A DNA stretch of 64,000 bases from Alphaproteobacteria bacterium Ga0077535 (GTDB lineage Bacteria; Pseudomonadota; Alphaproteobacteria; Caulobacterales; Aquidulcibacteraceae). This document shows positions 51,675 through 60,346 of the stretch, in pieces. The first letter of the stretch is position 1; each line of letters begins with the position of its first letter. The position numbers and the translations under genes were made by a program. The stretch covers positions 186,001 to 250,000 of the forward strand of contig LNEK01000026.1 in the NCBI GenBank assembly GCA_001464425.1, in the 5' to 3' direction. The notes under the pieces were generated by a model. It was not told the origin of the DNA and did no database searches. It saw only the letters and a program-made list of their open reading frames with translations.

Positions 51675-53849
51675 ATGACCGACACCACCGCCGGGGCGCC
51701 GAACGGCTCCGACGAGCAGACTTTCCTTGGCCACCCGCGTGGCCTGGTCACGCTGTTCTTCACCGAGATGTGGGAGCGCTTCTCGTTTTACGGGATGCGC
51801 GCGTTGCTGGTGATTTATCTCACGCAGCACTTCCTGTTTTCCGACGAGGCCGCGCAGGGGCTCTACGCCGCGTACGCGGCGCTTGTGTATTTGATCCCGG
51901 TCATCGGCGGCGTTCTCGCTGACCGTTTCCTTGGCGCCCGCAAAGCGGTGACGATTGGCGCGGCCCTCTTGGTGCTTGGCCACTTCGGCATGGCGTTCGA
52001 AGGATCGGGCTCGCGGCAATATCTCGATGTCGGCGGCGAGAGCTACTTGGTGGCGGCTGACGGGCGCGGCGGTGATCGGCAATTGTTCATCGATCTGCCG
52101 GAAGGCCGCGCGCAGCTGCGCTTCGATGTGACTGAACACGTTCTACTCACGGGAAATCAGCAGCAGCGGCAATTGCAAGAGGGCACGTTCACGCTCGCAT
52201 CAGCGCCGCCGACTCTGGTTTACTCGCTCTGCAGCATGGTTGGCCTGCCGTGCGGCGAAGCGCCGACAACGACGCTCCAGATCGAAGGCGAAGGCGAGTT
52301 TCCGGTTGTGACCGGCGGTGAAGTTCCCGTCGTCGTCATCAATGGCGTGAGCTACGAGTTCGAGCAAACGAGCACGACCGAGGGCGTGGCGTTCAACCCT
52401 GGCCCCACTGACGCGGCAGAGGATGACACAATCGTCCGCACGCTCGCCGATGGCACGTATGAGAGCCGCGTCGAGCAAGAGGCGCTCTACGTTCAGATCC
52501 TCTATCTCTCGCTGGCGCTGATCATCATCGGCGTCGGCTTTCTGAAGGCCAACATCTCGACCACGGTCGGCGCGCTCTATGCTGAAGGCGATCCGCGTCG
52601 CGATGGCGGCTTCACCATCTTCTACATGGGCATCAACCTCGGCGCCTTCCTGGCGACCCTAGCGTGCGGCTATCTCGGCCAGACTTATGGCTGGAAATAC
52701 GGCTTTGGCCTTGCCGGCGTGGGTATGGCCATTGGTTTGGCGCAGTACCTGTTCGGCCAAAAGCACCTGCGCGGCAAAGCCGATCCGCCAAAGCCGATCG
52801 GCGCGGTGACGGAAGGCGTCTTCTGGATTCTCGGCCTTATCGCCGTGATCCCGACCTGGATGCTGGTGCAGCAATCCGAGCTCATGGAGCAGGCGCTGCC
52901 GATCTTGGTGCCGGCTTTGTTCGCGCTTGTGATGCTCTACGTGCTGCTTGGCTTTAAGGGCACGGACCGCACCAAAATGGTTGCGGCGCTTATCCTGATC
53001 TTCTTCAGCGTCATCTTCTGGATGCTGTTCGAGCAGGCGGGCTCGTCGCTCTCGCTCTACGCGGAGCGCTCAACCGACCTCACCGTCGCGCAGCCGAACT
53101 CTCTGGCGCACCAGATCGTCACCTACAGCCTCTTCGGCGTAGCGGCGCTCGGCGCGATCATGTTCCTGGTGACCATCGGGGCGTTCTTCCAAAAGAAGAT
53201 CGACGCGGTGATGCTGGGGTATGGCGTGGTGTTCTTCGCGCTCGTTGCGGGCGCGGCGGGCTACATCGCCGCCACCACGGGCCTCAACGGCGACGTCTAC
53301 GAGATGACGGCGGCGCAAACGCAGAGCTTCAACGCCGGCTACATCGTTCTATTGGCGCTGCCATTCAGCGCCATGTGGATTTGGCTGGCGAAGCGGAAGA
53401 TGGAACCATCGACGCCAGTGAAGTTCGCGCTCGGCCTCGTGCAGGTCGGTCTCGGCTTCTTCGTGCTGGTGTGGGGGACGCAGTTCGCGGGCGGTGACTT
53501 CCGCGTGCCGCTGATCTTCCTCGCGGCGCTCTACCTGCTGCACACCACTGGCGAACTTTTCCTCTCGCCGGTTGGCCTGTCGATGATCACCAAATTGTCG
53601 GCGGCGCGCGTTGTCGGCCTGATGATGGGCGTGTGGTTCTTGTCCAGTTCGCTCGCACACATCCTCGCCGGCATCATCGCGCAGCAGACTGCGGCGGACA
53701 CGATCGGCGGCCAGGTTGTCGACCCGTCGGCGCAGCTGCAGAGCTACATCTCGGTGTTCACCGCTGTCGGTATCTTGGGGGTCGCGACCGGGGTGGTTCT
53801 GCTGCTCCTGTCACCCGTGCTGAAAAAATGGATGGGCGACGTCCATTAA
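51675..53849 (+). CDS. Peptide MFS transporter (POT/PTR2) with large extracytoplasmic insert
   Basis: A 724-residue proton-coupled oligopeptide transporter. EMWERFSFYG (31-40) is the ExxERF POT signature, GFLKANISTTVG (288-299) the PTR2 motif and FYMGINLGAFLATLACGYLG (about 318-337) the third. Between helices 3 and 4 (about residues 110-270) lies a roughly 155-residue, mostly hydrophilic, beta-rich insert with two Cys near 186 and 193; bacterial POTs are normally about 460-500 residues. It probably imports di-/tripeptides; the insert should face the periplasm by topology (inference). A strong terminator follows. Confidence 0.92.
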   Translation: MTDTTAGAPNGSDEQTFLGHPRGLVTLFFTEMWERFSFYGMRALLVIYLTQHFLFSDEAAQGLYAAYAALVYLIPVIGGVLADRFLGARKAVTIGAALLVLGHFGMAFEGSGSRQYLDVGGESYLVAADGRGGDRQLFIDLPEGRAQLRFDVTEHVLLTGNQQQRQLQEGTFTLASAPPTLVYSLCSMVGLPCGEAPTTTLQIEGEGEFPVVTGGEVPVVVINGVSYEFEQTSTTEGVAFNPGPTDAAEDDTIVRTLADGTYESRVEQEALYVQILYLSLALIIIGVGFLKANISTTVGALYAEGDPRRDGGFTIFYMGINLGAFLATLACGYLGQTYGWKYGFGLAGVGMAIGLAQYLFGQKHLRGKADPPKPIGAVTEGVFWILGLIAVIPTWMLVQQSELMEQALPILVPALFALVMLYVLLGFKGTDRTKMVAALILIFFSVIFWMLFEQAGSSLSLYAERSTDLTVAQPNSLAHQIVTYSLFGVAALGAIMFLVTIGAFFQKKIDAVMLGYGVVFFALVAGAAGYIAATTGLNGDVYEMTAAQTQSFNAGYIVLLALPFSAMWIWLAKRKMEPSTPVKFALGLVQVGLGFFVLVWGTQFAGGDFRVPLIFLAALYLLHTTGELFLSPVGLSMITKLSAARVVGLMMGVWFLSSSLAHILAGIIAQQTAADTIGGQVVDPSAQLQSYISVFTAVGILGVATGVVLLLLSPVLKKWMGDVH

Positions 53850-53868
53850 GCGTAAAAGCGTGAAAAAA

Positions 53869-53908
53869 CAAAGCGATCGCCGGCCCCAAAGGCCGGCGAT
53901 TAGCTTTG
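53869..53908 (+). terminator. Hairpin terminator after the POT gene
   Basis: Stem ATCGCCGGCC / GGCCGGCGAT (53876-53885 with 53891-53900), loop CCAAA, extended by an outer CAAAGC / GCTTTG pairing. It lies 20 bases after the stop codon. Only a weak T-run follows. Confidence 0.7.
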
Positions 53909-54116
53909 CGGGATAGTTATGCCCGCAACAGCGTCAAGGCGTTGCGCCAGGTATTTTTTCCAGGTGATGTAGCGGCGAGCGGGGGCCAGAACGGCGCTCC
54001 TCCCAGGCTTTAACCGATACGGCCCTTTCGCCGTAATCCGGTGCGGGTCCGGCCCCGATTGCTGTCTACGATTTGATTCTCGGTCGCGCTCCTCAGCGGC
54101 CGTGAGGAGGTGCTCC

Positions 54117-55505
54117 ATGGCCCGCGCGCGTACGCCCCGTTCCCGCAAGAAGCCTCAAGAGGCTGCGGGTCAGGGATTGCGCCCGGAAGTCATGGACTTG
54201 CTGCTCGGCTGGAAAGCCGATGGCGACGGCCGGGACCCAATTGGCTTTGGCGCGCCGAGGGCCGCCGAGGCAGCTATCCAGGGCGAAGTTCCGATCCTGT
54301 ACGGCGAAGACCGCCACCTGGTGACCATCGCGCCCACCGGGGCCGGGAAGGGCCGGGGGGTGATTATCCCCAACCTGCTGCGCTTTGAAGGCTCGGTCAT
54401 CGTCATCGATCCCAAGGGCGAGACCTGGCACGTCACCCACCGCCGCCGGAAGGAGATGGGCCAGGAAGTCCGTCTGCTCGATCCGTTCGGGGCTGTCTCG
54501 AAGCGCACGGATAGCCTGAACCCGTTCGACCTGTTCGATCGCCCGGGCGCTCTCCTCGACGCCGACGCCGAAATGTTGGCCTCGCTGCTGGCTGGCGATG
54601 TCGGTTTCCACAAGGAGCCTTTCTGGGACAATTGGGGCCGCTCGCTGATGGCGGGCGTGATCGCCGCTGTCGCCGAAACCGCGCCGAAGGGCGAGCGGCA
54701 CTTCGGCAAGGTGCGCGAAATCCTGATGAGCGACGACGCGGTCTATAATCTCGCGGCGCTAATCGAGGGCCACGAGAACCTGAACCGGCTCTCGAAGCAG
54801 AACATCTCGAGCTTCCTGCCGATCACAGAACAAACGCGCTCCGGCATCCTCTCGACCGCGCAGTCTTATCTGAAGGTCGTGAACTCGGACTCGGCGCTGC
54901 GTTCGCTGTCGAAGTCGACGATCAGCCTTGATGCAGTACGCAAAGGCGATCCGATGACGATCTACATCGTCATCCCGCCGGACAAACTTGAAAGCCACGG
55001 CGCGCTGCTGCGGCTGTGGGTCGGCGCGCTGATGCTGACGGTGATGGGACGTAAGCGCCGCCCGAAGCGCTCGACGCTGTTCCTGCTGGACGAGTGCGCC
55101 CAGCTCGGCGAGTTCGGCCCGCTGCGCCAATCTATGACGCTGCTGCGCGGCTATGGCTTGCAAGTGTGGCCGTTCTTCCAGGATTTGAGCCAGCTGCAGC
55201 GGCTCTATCCGAAGGACTGGCGCACGATCTTCAACAATGCTGGCGTCTTTCAACTCTTCGGCGTCGCCAACCATCTGATGGCCAAGGAGAGCTCGGAGCT
55301 GATCGGCGATATCAACGCTGATACGCTGCGCGCGATGACGAAGGCGCAGCAGATCATCGCGGTGTCGAACGAAAAAGCGATGAGCGCGCGTTTGCCCGAC
55401 TATCTGCTCGACGCGCCGTTCCAAGGACAGTTCGACGCGAACCCGATGTTCGAACCGGATAGTCCGTCGCCGGCGGCAAAGCGCCGGCCGCCGCGCGCGC
55501 GATAG
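54117..55505 (+). CDS. Orphan VirD4/TraG-like conjugative coupling ATPase
   Basis: A 462-residue T4SS-DNA-transfer ATPase. Walker A is PTGAGKGRG (73-81), then SVIVIDPKGETWHVT and RLLDPFG, the Walker B TLFLLDECAQLGEFGPL (about 322-338) and the sensor region MLRGYGLQVWPFFQDLSQL follow. The usual N-terminal membrane anchor is absent. Conjugation genes (relaxase, virB) are not nearby, so this is a stand-alone coupling-type ATPase. ATG 54117 follows a strong GAGGAGG. Upstream 53910-54116 contains no other gene. Confidence 0.88.
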   Translation: MARARTPRSRKKPQEAAGQGLRPEVMDLLLGWKADGDGRDPIGFGAPRAAEAAIQGEVPILYGEDRHLVTIAPTGAGKGRGVIIPNLLRFEGSVIVIDPKGETWHVTHRRRKEMGQEVRLLDPFGAVSKRTDSLNPFDLFDRPGALLDADAEMLASLLAGDVGFHKEPFWDNWGRSLMAGVIAAVAETAPKGERHFGKVREILMSDDAVYNLAALIEGHENLNRLSKQNISSFLPITEQTRSGILSTAQSYLKVVNSDSALRSLSKSTISLDAVRKGDPMTIYIVIPPDKLESHGALLRLWVGALMLTVMGRKRRPKRSTLFLLDECAQLGEFGPLRQSMTLLRGYGLQVWPFFQDLSQLQRLYPKDWRTIFNNAGVFQLFGVANHLMAKESSELIGDINADTLRAMTKAQQIIAVSNEKAMSARLPDYLLDAPFQGQFDANPMFEPDSPSPAAKRRPPRAR

Positions 55506-55516
55506 GATAGGGGTTT

Positions 55517-55540
55517 CGCGTCACCCGTCGGGGTGACGCG
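55517..55540. terminator. Convergent hairpin between the VirD4-like gene and the TonB receptor
   Basis: A perfect 10-bp stem CGCGTCACCC / GGGTGACGCG with loop GTCG, 11 bases after the plus-strand stop and 7 bases from the minus-strand stop. No long T-run on either side; a bidirectional terminator is likely by position. Confidence 0.5.
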
Positions 55541-55547
55541 CTCTCCC

Positions 55548-57671
55548 TCAGAAACTTCCGCTTAGCTCCAGAATAAACCAAGGCGCGCTGGCGAACTGGC
55601 GTTCGCGCAGGTCGCGGCGCGCGAGCGGGCCGTTGCGATCATCATTGCTGGGATCGCCATCGGTCAGATCGCCGAAGAAGCGGCGGTCGCGGCGGACTTC
55701 GCCATCGAACAAGTTCGCGGCCCAGAGGCGCAGCTTCATGTCGTTCGGCAGCGCTGTCGTTTCGATGAAGAGGTCGACCCACGGGCCTTCCTGGTTCGTG
55801 TCGATCTCGTTGAACCGATAAGCCTGAAACTCGCCTTGCTGTGACGCCGAGATGCCCCACGCGAATTTCCAGCCGGTGATGTCCTGCCGGAATTCGATCT
55901 CGAACTCGGACTCTGGCGCAAAGGATATGCTGCGGCTGTTGCCTGTCACCGGGTCGGTCACTTCGGTGTCGCGCAAATAGCCTTCAAGGGTGAGGCGCCC
56001 GCCCGGGATGAAGTTGATCGGCGTCGAGAAGTTCACGCCAAGGCGCGTGATCTCGCCGTCGCCGATATTGCCGGGCGCGTCGTAGTAGAAAAAGTCGTCG
56101 TTCGGATCGAGCGGGTCTTGGCCGGGGTTTGGCTCGACAATCGGCACAAGGTCCGCAACATCCGTTAGCTGCTGGTGCGAGAGCGTGAGGCTGAGCGCGG
56201 CGCCGCCCGGAAAGCGGAAGTCCGTGCCGATCTCGCCAATCCACGCGGTCTGCGGACGCAAGTCCGGATTGCCGCCGGAGATCAGCGAATCTGCGATCGC
56301 CGCTGCAGAGGAGAAGTCGCCGAAATTGAGCTGGCCGACATCGCGATACACGCGCAAGCGGATTTGATCATTGCCGCCGAATGTGTGCGAGAGTTGGACC
56401 GAGGGCTTCCAGAACGAAAGCTCCACTTCCTGATCCGTGTCGCCGCTGAAGGTGAGGGTCGACGTCTCCCACGCGAGACGCGTTTCCAATGTCCAGTTGT
56501 CCGCCGGGCGCCAGGTGTGCGAGCCGAAGAATTCCGCGCGCTCTTCTTCGACGAGGATGTTCGAGTTCGGGATCACAAACGGCGTGCCGTTCTCGACATA
56601 GGAAAGCTGCTGATCGAGCGAGTTGAATGCGCCTTCGCCGCCGAACTCGATGCGGTGCTGGGCGTTGAGCGCGCGCGCAAGCGTGGCGCGGAAGATGGTC
56701 TCGCCGCTGTCCTGTTGCACTTCTTGGATGGCGGTCGCGAGAGTCGCCATCGCATCGTCGGCGTACTCGGCGTCTTCTTCGCTCTCGTAGCGCGCGCGGT
56801 TGATGAGCGTGACGAGGCCGAGTGACCACGGGCCGAAGTCGCGGTCGTAATTCATGCCAAGTTCGAAGCCGCGCTGCTGCTCTTCGAACACGGTGTAAAG
56901 ATCGCTCAGCGGTGTCGCGATCGGACTGGTGCGAATGAAATCGCTATCGGCGTGGAAGCGCCAGGCGTTGAGTGAGCCGTTGGCGCTGAGGCGCCCGCCT
57001 GCAAGCGGGAAGGCGATGTTGCCGGTGAGGCCGGCTTCGCGGAAATCGCGCGGGGATGGTGTGCTGATGTCTTCAAGGTGGACGCCCGATCCATCGGTGA
57101 TGCGCCGCCAGCCGGGGAGGTCGCGATACTGGCTGAAGATCGAGCCGCCGATGCCGAACTCAACGTTGCCATTGCGGCCGCTGTAGGAGAGTTCGCCCCG
57201 CGGCGCCGCGACATCGCGCGAGGTGACTTCAAAGCCCGCTTCCCAAAGTCCGCTGCCGGCGCTTGCGGTGCGCACGATGTTGAGCAGTGTCGATTGGCCC
57301 GACGCATCGCCGGCGACTTCGCCGCCGCGCAAAATTTCGATGCGTACGACTTGGTTCGCGGGAATGCGCGAGAGGATGCCTTCGAGCGATTGGCTCTTCG
57401 TGCTTGGGCGAATGCCGTCGATCAGCAGGTTGCCGACAGCGCCGGAGAAGCCGCGCCGATCATCGCCGCCATCGAGTGTGAAGCCCGGCGTCTGGCGCAC
57501 CATGTCGAGCGCGTTCGACGGATTGTATTGCGCGAAGTAGGCGGCGTCGTAGCCGACGCGATCGCCGTTCGTGGCGGCTGGCGTCGCTGCGGTGGTTTCC
57601 GGCGGCGTGTCCGCTTCGGCGTACGCCACGCCCGTCAGCGCGAGCGCCGACACCATCATACGTCCCAGCAT
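55548..57671 (-). CDS. TonB-dependent outer-membrane receptor
   Basis: A 707-residue receptor. Signal peptide (about 1-18, ending VAYA), then a plug domain (about 40-150) with NALDMVRQTPGFTLDGGDDR and VVRIEILRGGEVAGDASGQS, and a beta-barrel with alternating aromatic strands ending in FILELSGSF with C-terminal Phe. It imports a siderophore, vitamin or other ligand using TonB energy. The ligand is unknown; there is no linked TonB/ExbBD or regulator. Its coding strand is convergent with the VirD4-like gene. Confidence 0.92.
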   Translation of the reverse strand: MLGRMMVSALALTGVAYAEADTPPETTAATPAATNGDRVGYDAAYFAQYNPSNALDMVRQTPGFTLDGGDDRRGFSGAVGNLLIDGIRPSTKSQSLEGILSRIPANQVVRIEILRGGEVAGDASGQSTLLNIVRTASAGSGLWEAGFEVTSRDVAAPRGELSYSGRNGNVEFGIGGSIFSQYRDLPGWRRITDGSGVHLEDISTPSPRDFREAGLTGNIAFPLAGGRLSANGSLNAWRFHADSDFIRTSPIATPLSDLYTVFEEQQRGFELGMNYDRDFGPWSLGLVTLINRARYESEEDAEYADDAMATLATAIQEVQQDSGETIFRATLARALNAQHRIEFGGEGAFNSLDQQLSYVENGTPFVIPNSNILVEEERAEFFGSHTWRPADNWTLETRLAWETSTLTFSGDTDQEVELSFWKPSVQLSHTFGGNDQIRLRVYRDVGQLNFGDFSSAAAIADSLISGGNPDLRPQTAWIGEIGTDFRFPGGAALSLTLSHQQLTDVADLVPIVEPNPGQDPLDPNDDFFYYDAPGNIGDGEITRLGVNFSTPINFIPGGRLTLEGYLRDTEVTDPVTGNSRSISFAPESEFEIEFRQDITGWKFAWGISASQQGEFQAYRFNEIDTNQEGPWVDLFIETTALPNDMKLRLWAANLFDGEVRRDRRFFGDLTDGDPSNDDRNGPLARRDLRERQFASAPWFILELSGSF

Positions 57672-57847
57672 TTTCTCTCCCCTCCCGTCGCCGTCTCCCG
57701 CGGCTTCGGCACGCCCGCATAAGCGGGGCTGCTTGTTTCAAGATGATTGCAGCGCCTGAAACAGACGCGAGACGTGGGGGCTTTTTCTGGGCCGATAGCA
57801 GTGGCTTGCGACGAAGGGCCGAGCGGGTGCGACGATCTGAAAACGAA

Positions 57848-57877
57848 AACGCCGCCGAGGCGGACCTCGGCGGCGTT
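57848..57877 (-). terminator. Rho-independent terminator of the 27-aa protein gene
   Basis: On the minus strand: AACGCCGCCGAGG-TCCG-CCTCGGCGGCGTT followed by TTCGTTTTC. A perfect 13-bp stem with a T-rich tail, located about 25 bases after the stop of the small gene at 57901. Confidence 0.9.
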
Positions 57878-57900
57878 CCGTATTCCAAGAGAGAAGAAGC

Positions 57901-57984
57901 TTACTTCTTCTTGCCAGCCGGCTTCTTGGCTTTCGCCTTCGAAGCGGACTTGGCGACCTTCGCGGTCTTCTTTTTCGCAGCCAT
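57901..57984 (-). CDS. 27-residue Lys/Ala-rich basic protein
   Basis: The frame runs ATG at 57984 to TAA at 57901 and was too short for usual gene length cutoffs. The product starts MAAKKKTAKVAK, continues through repeated A-K-K/K-A-K units with a single Pro and Gly, and contains nearly only K, A, S, T, V, P and G. This resembles the basic tails of histone-H1-like or AlgP-type DNA-binding proteins. A strong GGGGAGG lies 8 bases before the ATG, and an excellent terminator follows the stop. A nucleoid or RNA-binding role is inference. Confidence 0.75.
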   Translation of the reverse strand: MAAKKKTAKVAKSASKAKAKKPAGKKK

Positions 57985-58061
57985 AGTATCAACCTCCCCA
58001 GACATTGGGATGAACACAGTCTCTGCGTCGATTCTCTAAATTGTAAATCCGCGCCGACGAA

Positions 58062-59486
58062 CTAGCCGCCGCCAACGGTCAGTCCTTGGATGTAGAGTGT
58101 CGGCTGGCCCACACCCACTGGCACGCTCTGTCCGGCCTTGCCGCACGTGCCGACGCCTTCATCCAATTTGAGATCGTTGCCGATCATCGTCACGCGCGTG
58201 AGTGCGCTCGGACCATCGCCGATCAATGTCGCGCCTTTGATCGGCGCTTTGATCTTTCCATCTTCGACGAGGTACGCCTCGGTGCATTGGAAAACGAACT
58301 TGCCGGACGTGATGTCGACCTGTCCGCCTCCGAAATTAACCGCGTAAACACCGCGCTTCAGCGAGCGCAGGATCTCTTCGGGGTCTTTATCGCCGGCGGT
58401 CATGAAGGTGTTCGACATGCGCGGCATTGGCCGATGCGCGTAGCTTTCGCGCCGGCCTGAACCTGTCGGCGCCACGCCGGTGAGGCGCGCGTTCATCCGA
58501 TCCTGCAGGTAGCCTTTCAGGATGCCGTCTTCGATCAGCACGGTGCGCTGTGTGGGCGTGCCTTCGTCATCGATGGTGAGCGAGCCGCGGCGATTTTCGA
58601 GCGTGCCGTCATCCACAACTGTAACACCGGGCGCCGCGACACGTTGGCCGACCATGCCGGAGAACGCGCTGGTGCCTTTGCGGTTGAAGTCGCCTTCGAG
58701 CCCATGGCCGACCGCTTCGTGCAGCAGCACGCCGGGCCAGCCTGGGCCGAGCACCACGTCCATCTCGCCCGCCGGAGCGGGGATCGCGTCGAGGTTCACG
58801 AGCGCGATGCGCAGCGCTTCGTCCGCCAGCGCCTTCCAGCGCTCGGGGGCGATGAAAACTTCATACGGCTCGCGCCCACCTGCGCCGGCAGAGCCGGACT
58901 CGCGGCGGCCATCGCGCTCGACAGTGATGGAGACGTTCACCCGCACTAGCGGTCTGTGGTCGGTCAGCTGCGCGCCATCGGGGCGCAGAATGGTAAGTCC
59001 ACGGCGGGCGCCGGCGAGGGTGGCGGCCACTTGCACCACGCGCGGGTCCTTGGCGCGGCAATAGGCGTCGATCTCGGCCAGAAGGTCGGTCTTGGCGGTG
59101 AAGGACGGCGCTTCGATCGGATCGAAGTCGGCGTAGAGCTGGCGGTTCACCTTAGCCGGGCTCACATCGAGCGTGCCTTGGTGGCCGAGCTTAACCGCAG
59201 AGGCGGCCTCGGCGGCGCGCGCGACGGCGTCGGTTTCCAGAACGCTGGCATGGCCGTAGCCGGCGCGCTCACCTGCCACGACCCGCAGACCAAAGCCCTG
59301 GGTGGCGTCGAACGAGGCGGACTTCAGCCGCCCGTCATCCCAGTAAAAGCTCTCCGTCCGGCTATCCTCGACAAAGAGCTCGCCGTCGTCGGCGCCCCGG
59401 GTGGCGTCGGCGAGGATGCGGCGGGCGGCGTCCCAATCCATCTCGGCAGCTTCTTCGGGGTGGGGGGCGCGCTGGCCGTCAGCCAT
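58062..59486 (-). CDS. tldD: TldD metalloprotease
   Basis: A 474-residue TldD/PmbA protein. The zinc motif HEAVGH (256-261) lies in GVLLHEAVGHGLEGDF, the TldD-specific C-terminus contains GTCGKAGQSVPVGVGQPTL, and LENRRGSLTIDDEGTPTQRT is conserved. With TldE it degrades unfolded peptides and processes ribosomally made peptides; a tldE gene is not in the window. In this group it lies next to the cytochrome oxidase genes, as here. ATG 59486 is the first of the frame. Confidence 0.94.
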   Translation of the reverse strand: MADGQRAPHPEEAAEMDWDAARRILADATRGADDGELFVEDSRTESFYWDDGRLKSASFDATQGFGLRVVAGERAGYGHASVLETDAVARAAEAASAVKLGHQGTLDVSPAKVNRQLYADFDPIEAPSFTAKTDLLAEIDAYCRAKDPRVVQVAATLAGARRGLTILRPDGAQLTDHRPLVRVNVSITVERDGRRESGSAGAGGREPYEVFIAPERWKALADEALRIALVNLDAIPAPAGEMDVVLGPGWPGVLLHEAVGHGLEGDFNRKGTSAFSGMVGQRVAAPGVTVVDDGTLENRRGSLTIDDEGTPTQRTVLIEDGILKGYLQDRMNARLTGVAPTGSGRRESYAHRPMPRMSNTFMTAGDKDPEEILRSLKRGVYAVNFGGGQVDITSGKFVFQCTEAYLVEDGKIKAPIKGATLIGDGPSALTRVTMIGNDLKLDEGVGTCGKAGQSVPVGVGQPTLYIQGLTVGGG

Positions 59487-59571
59487 TTATGTCTCCTGGG
59501 TGTGTGTCCGGAGAATATAGGGGGCGAGTCGGGCTGTGGCGTGTCCGAAGATTGGGTTCCGTAGCGTAAAA

Positions 59572-60219
59572 CTACGGTGTTGGCTCATCCAGCACGGTGG
59601 CGAGGTGCGCGCGGCGTGCGCGCGCGAAGCGGGCCAACTCCGCGCTGGCCGGACCCCAATCGGGTTCGATCTGAAGCGACGTCGAGTAATCCTCGTACGC
59701 CCCGCGCAGATCACCCAGAGATTCCCGGGCGATGCCACGGTTGAAATAGGCCTTATGCGGCTCCCGCACGCCCAGCCCGAGCGCCTCGGTCAAGGAGGCG
59801 ATAGCTGGCCCATAACGCTGCAGCTGCACCAAGGTCGCGCCGCGGTTCAGGTGCGCCTCGGCGTTGGACGGGTCGAGCGCGATGACGGCGTCGAAATCAC
59901 CGACCGCGAGTTCGTTTTGCTGGCGACGCAAATAGGTGACGCCGCGGTTCACCAGAACCTGGATTCGCCCTTCACGGGTAATGCGAGAGTAGCCCAGGGC
60001 GCGGGTGCAGAATTCCACAGTCGCGTCCGAACTGTTGCCGTCGACGACCGCGGCGCCGCAACGGCGCGCATTTGAGTCGTTGCCGATGATGGTCATGGCG
60101 CGCGGATCGCCGCGCGGGTCCTGGGCGTGCGCCATCGTCGCCGCCGCGGCGAGCGCGAGCGTAACGGCAAGCGCCGGCAGGGCGTTTTGAATGCGCCTTG
60201 GAAGCTCAGCGCGGATCAT
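59572..60219 (-). CDS. Periplasmic TPR protein
   Basis: A 215-residue protein with a signal peptide (about 1-32, ending TMAHAQ), then about three TPR units, for example VNRGVTYLRRQQNELAVGDF, AEAHLNRGATLVQLQRYGPA and KAYFNRGIARESLGDLRGAY. Two Cys (CGAAVV and EFCTRA) near residues 54 and 71 might form a disulfide. Likely a protein-interaction adaptor in the periplasm. The partner is unknown. It is divergent from coxB. Confidence 0.82.
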   Translation of the reverse strand: MIRAELPRRIQNALPALAVTLALAAAATMAHAQDPRGDPRAMTIIGNDSNARRCGAAVVDGNSSDATVEFCTRALGYSRITREGRIQVLVNRGVTYLRRQQNELAVGDFDAVIALDPSNAEAHLNRGATLVQLQRYGPAIASLTEALGLGVREPHKAYFNRGIARESLGDLRGAYEDYSTSLQIEPDWGPASAELARFARARRAHLATVLDEPTP

Positions 60220-60346
60220 GCTAGCTCCCCACTCGTCGAAGACTTACAGAACGGCAAGGCGCGGTCAAAAAGCCGCGCCCGGCGACTATAGGCGGGGGCG
60301 CTGGCGCGCGCCATACCGACCGCTGAATCTCTAGGAGGATCATTGC

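Noticed and set aside
60258-60279. Hairpin GGCGCGG / CCGCGCC between the divergent TPR and coxB genes
   Set aside because: It lies between two start codons and has no T-run; no terminator or known operator can be argued.
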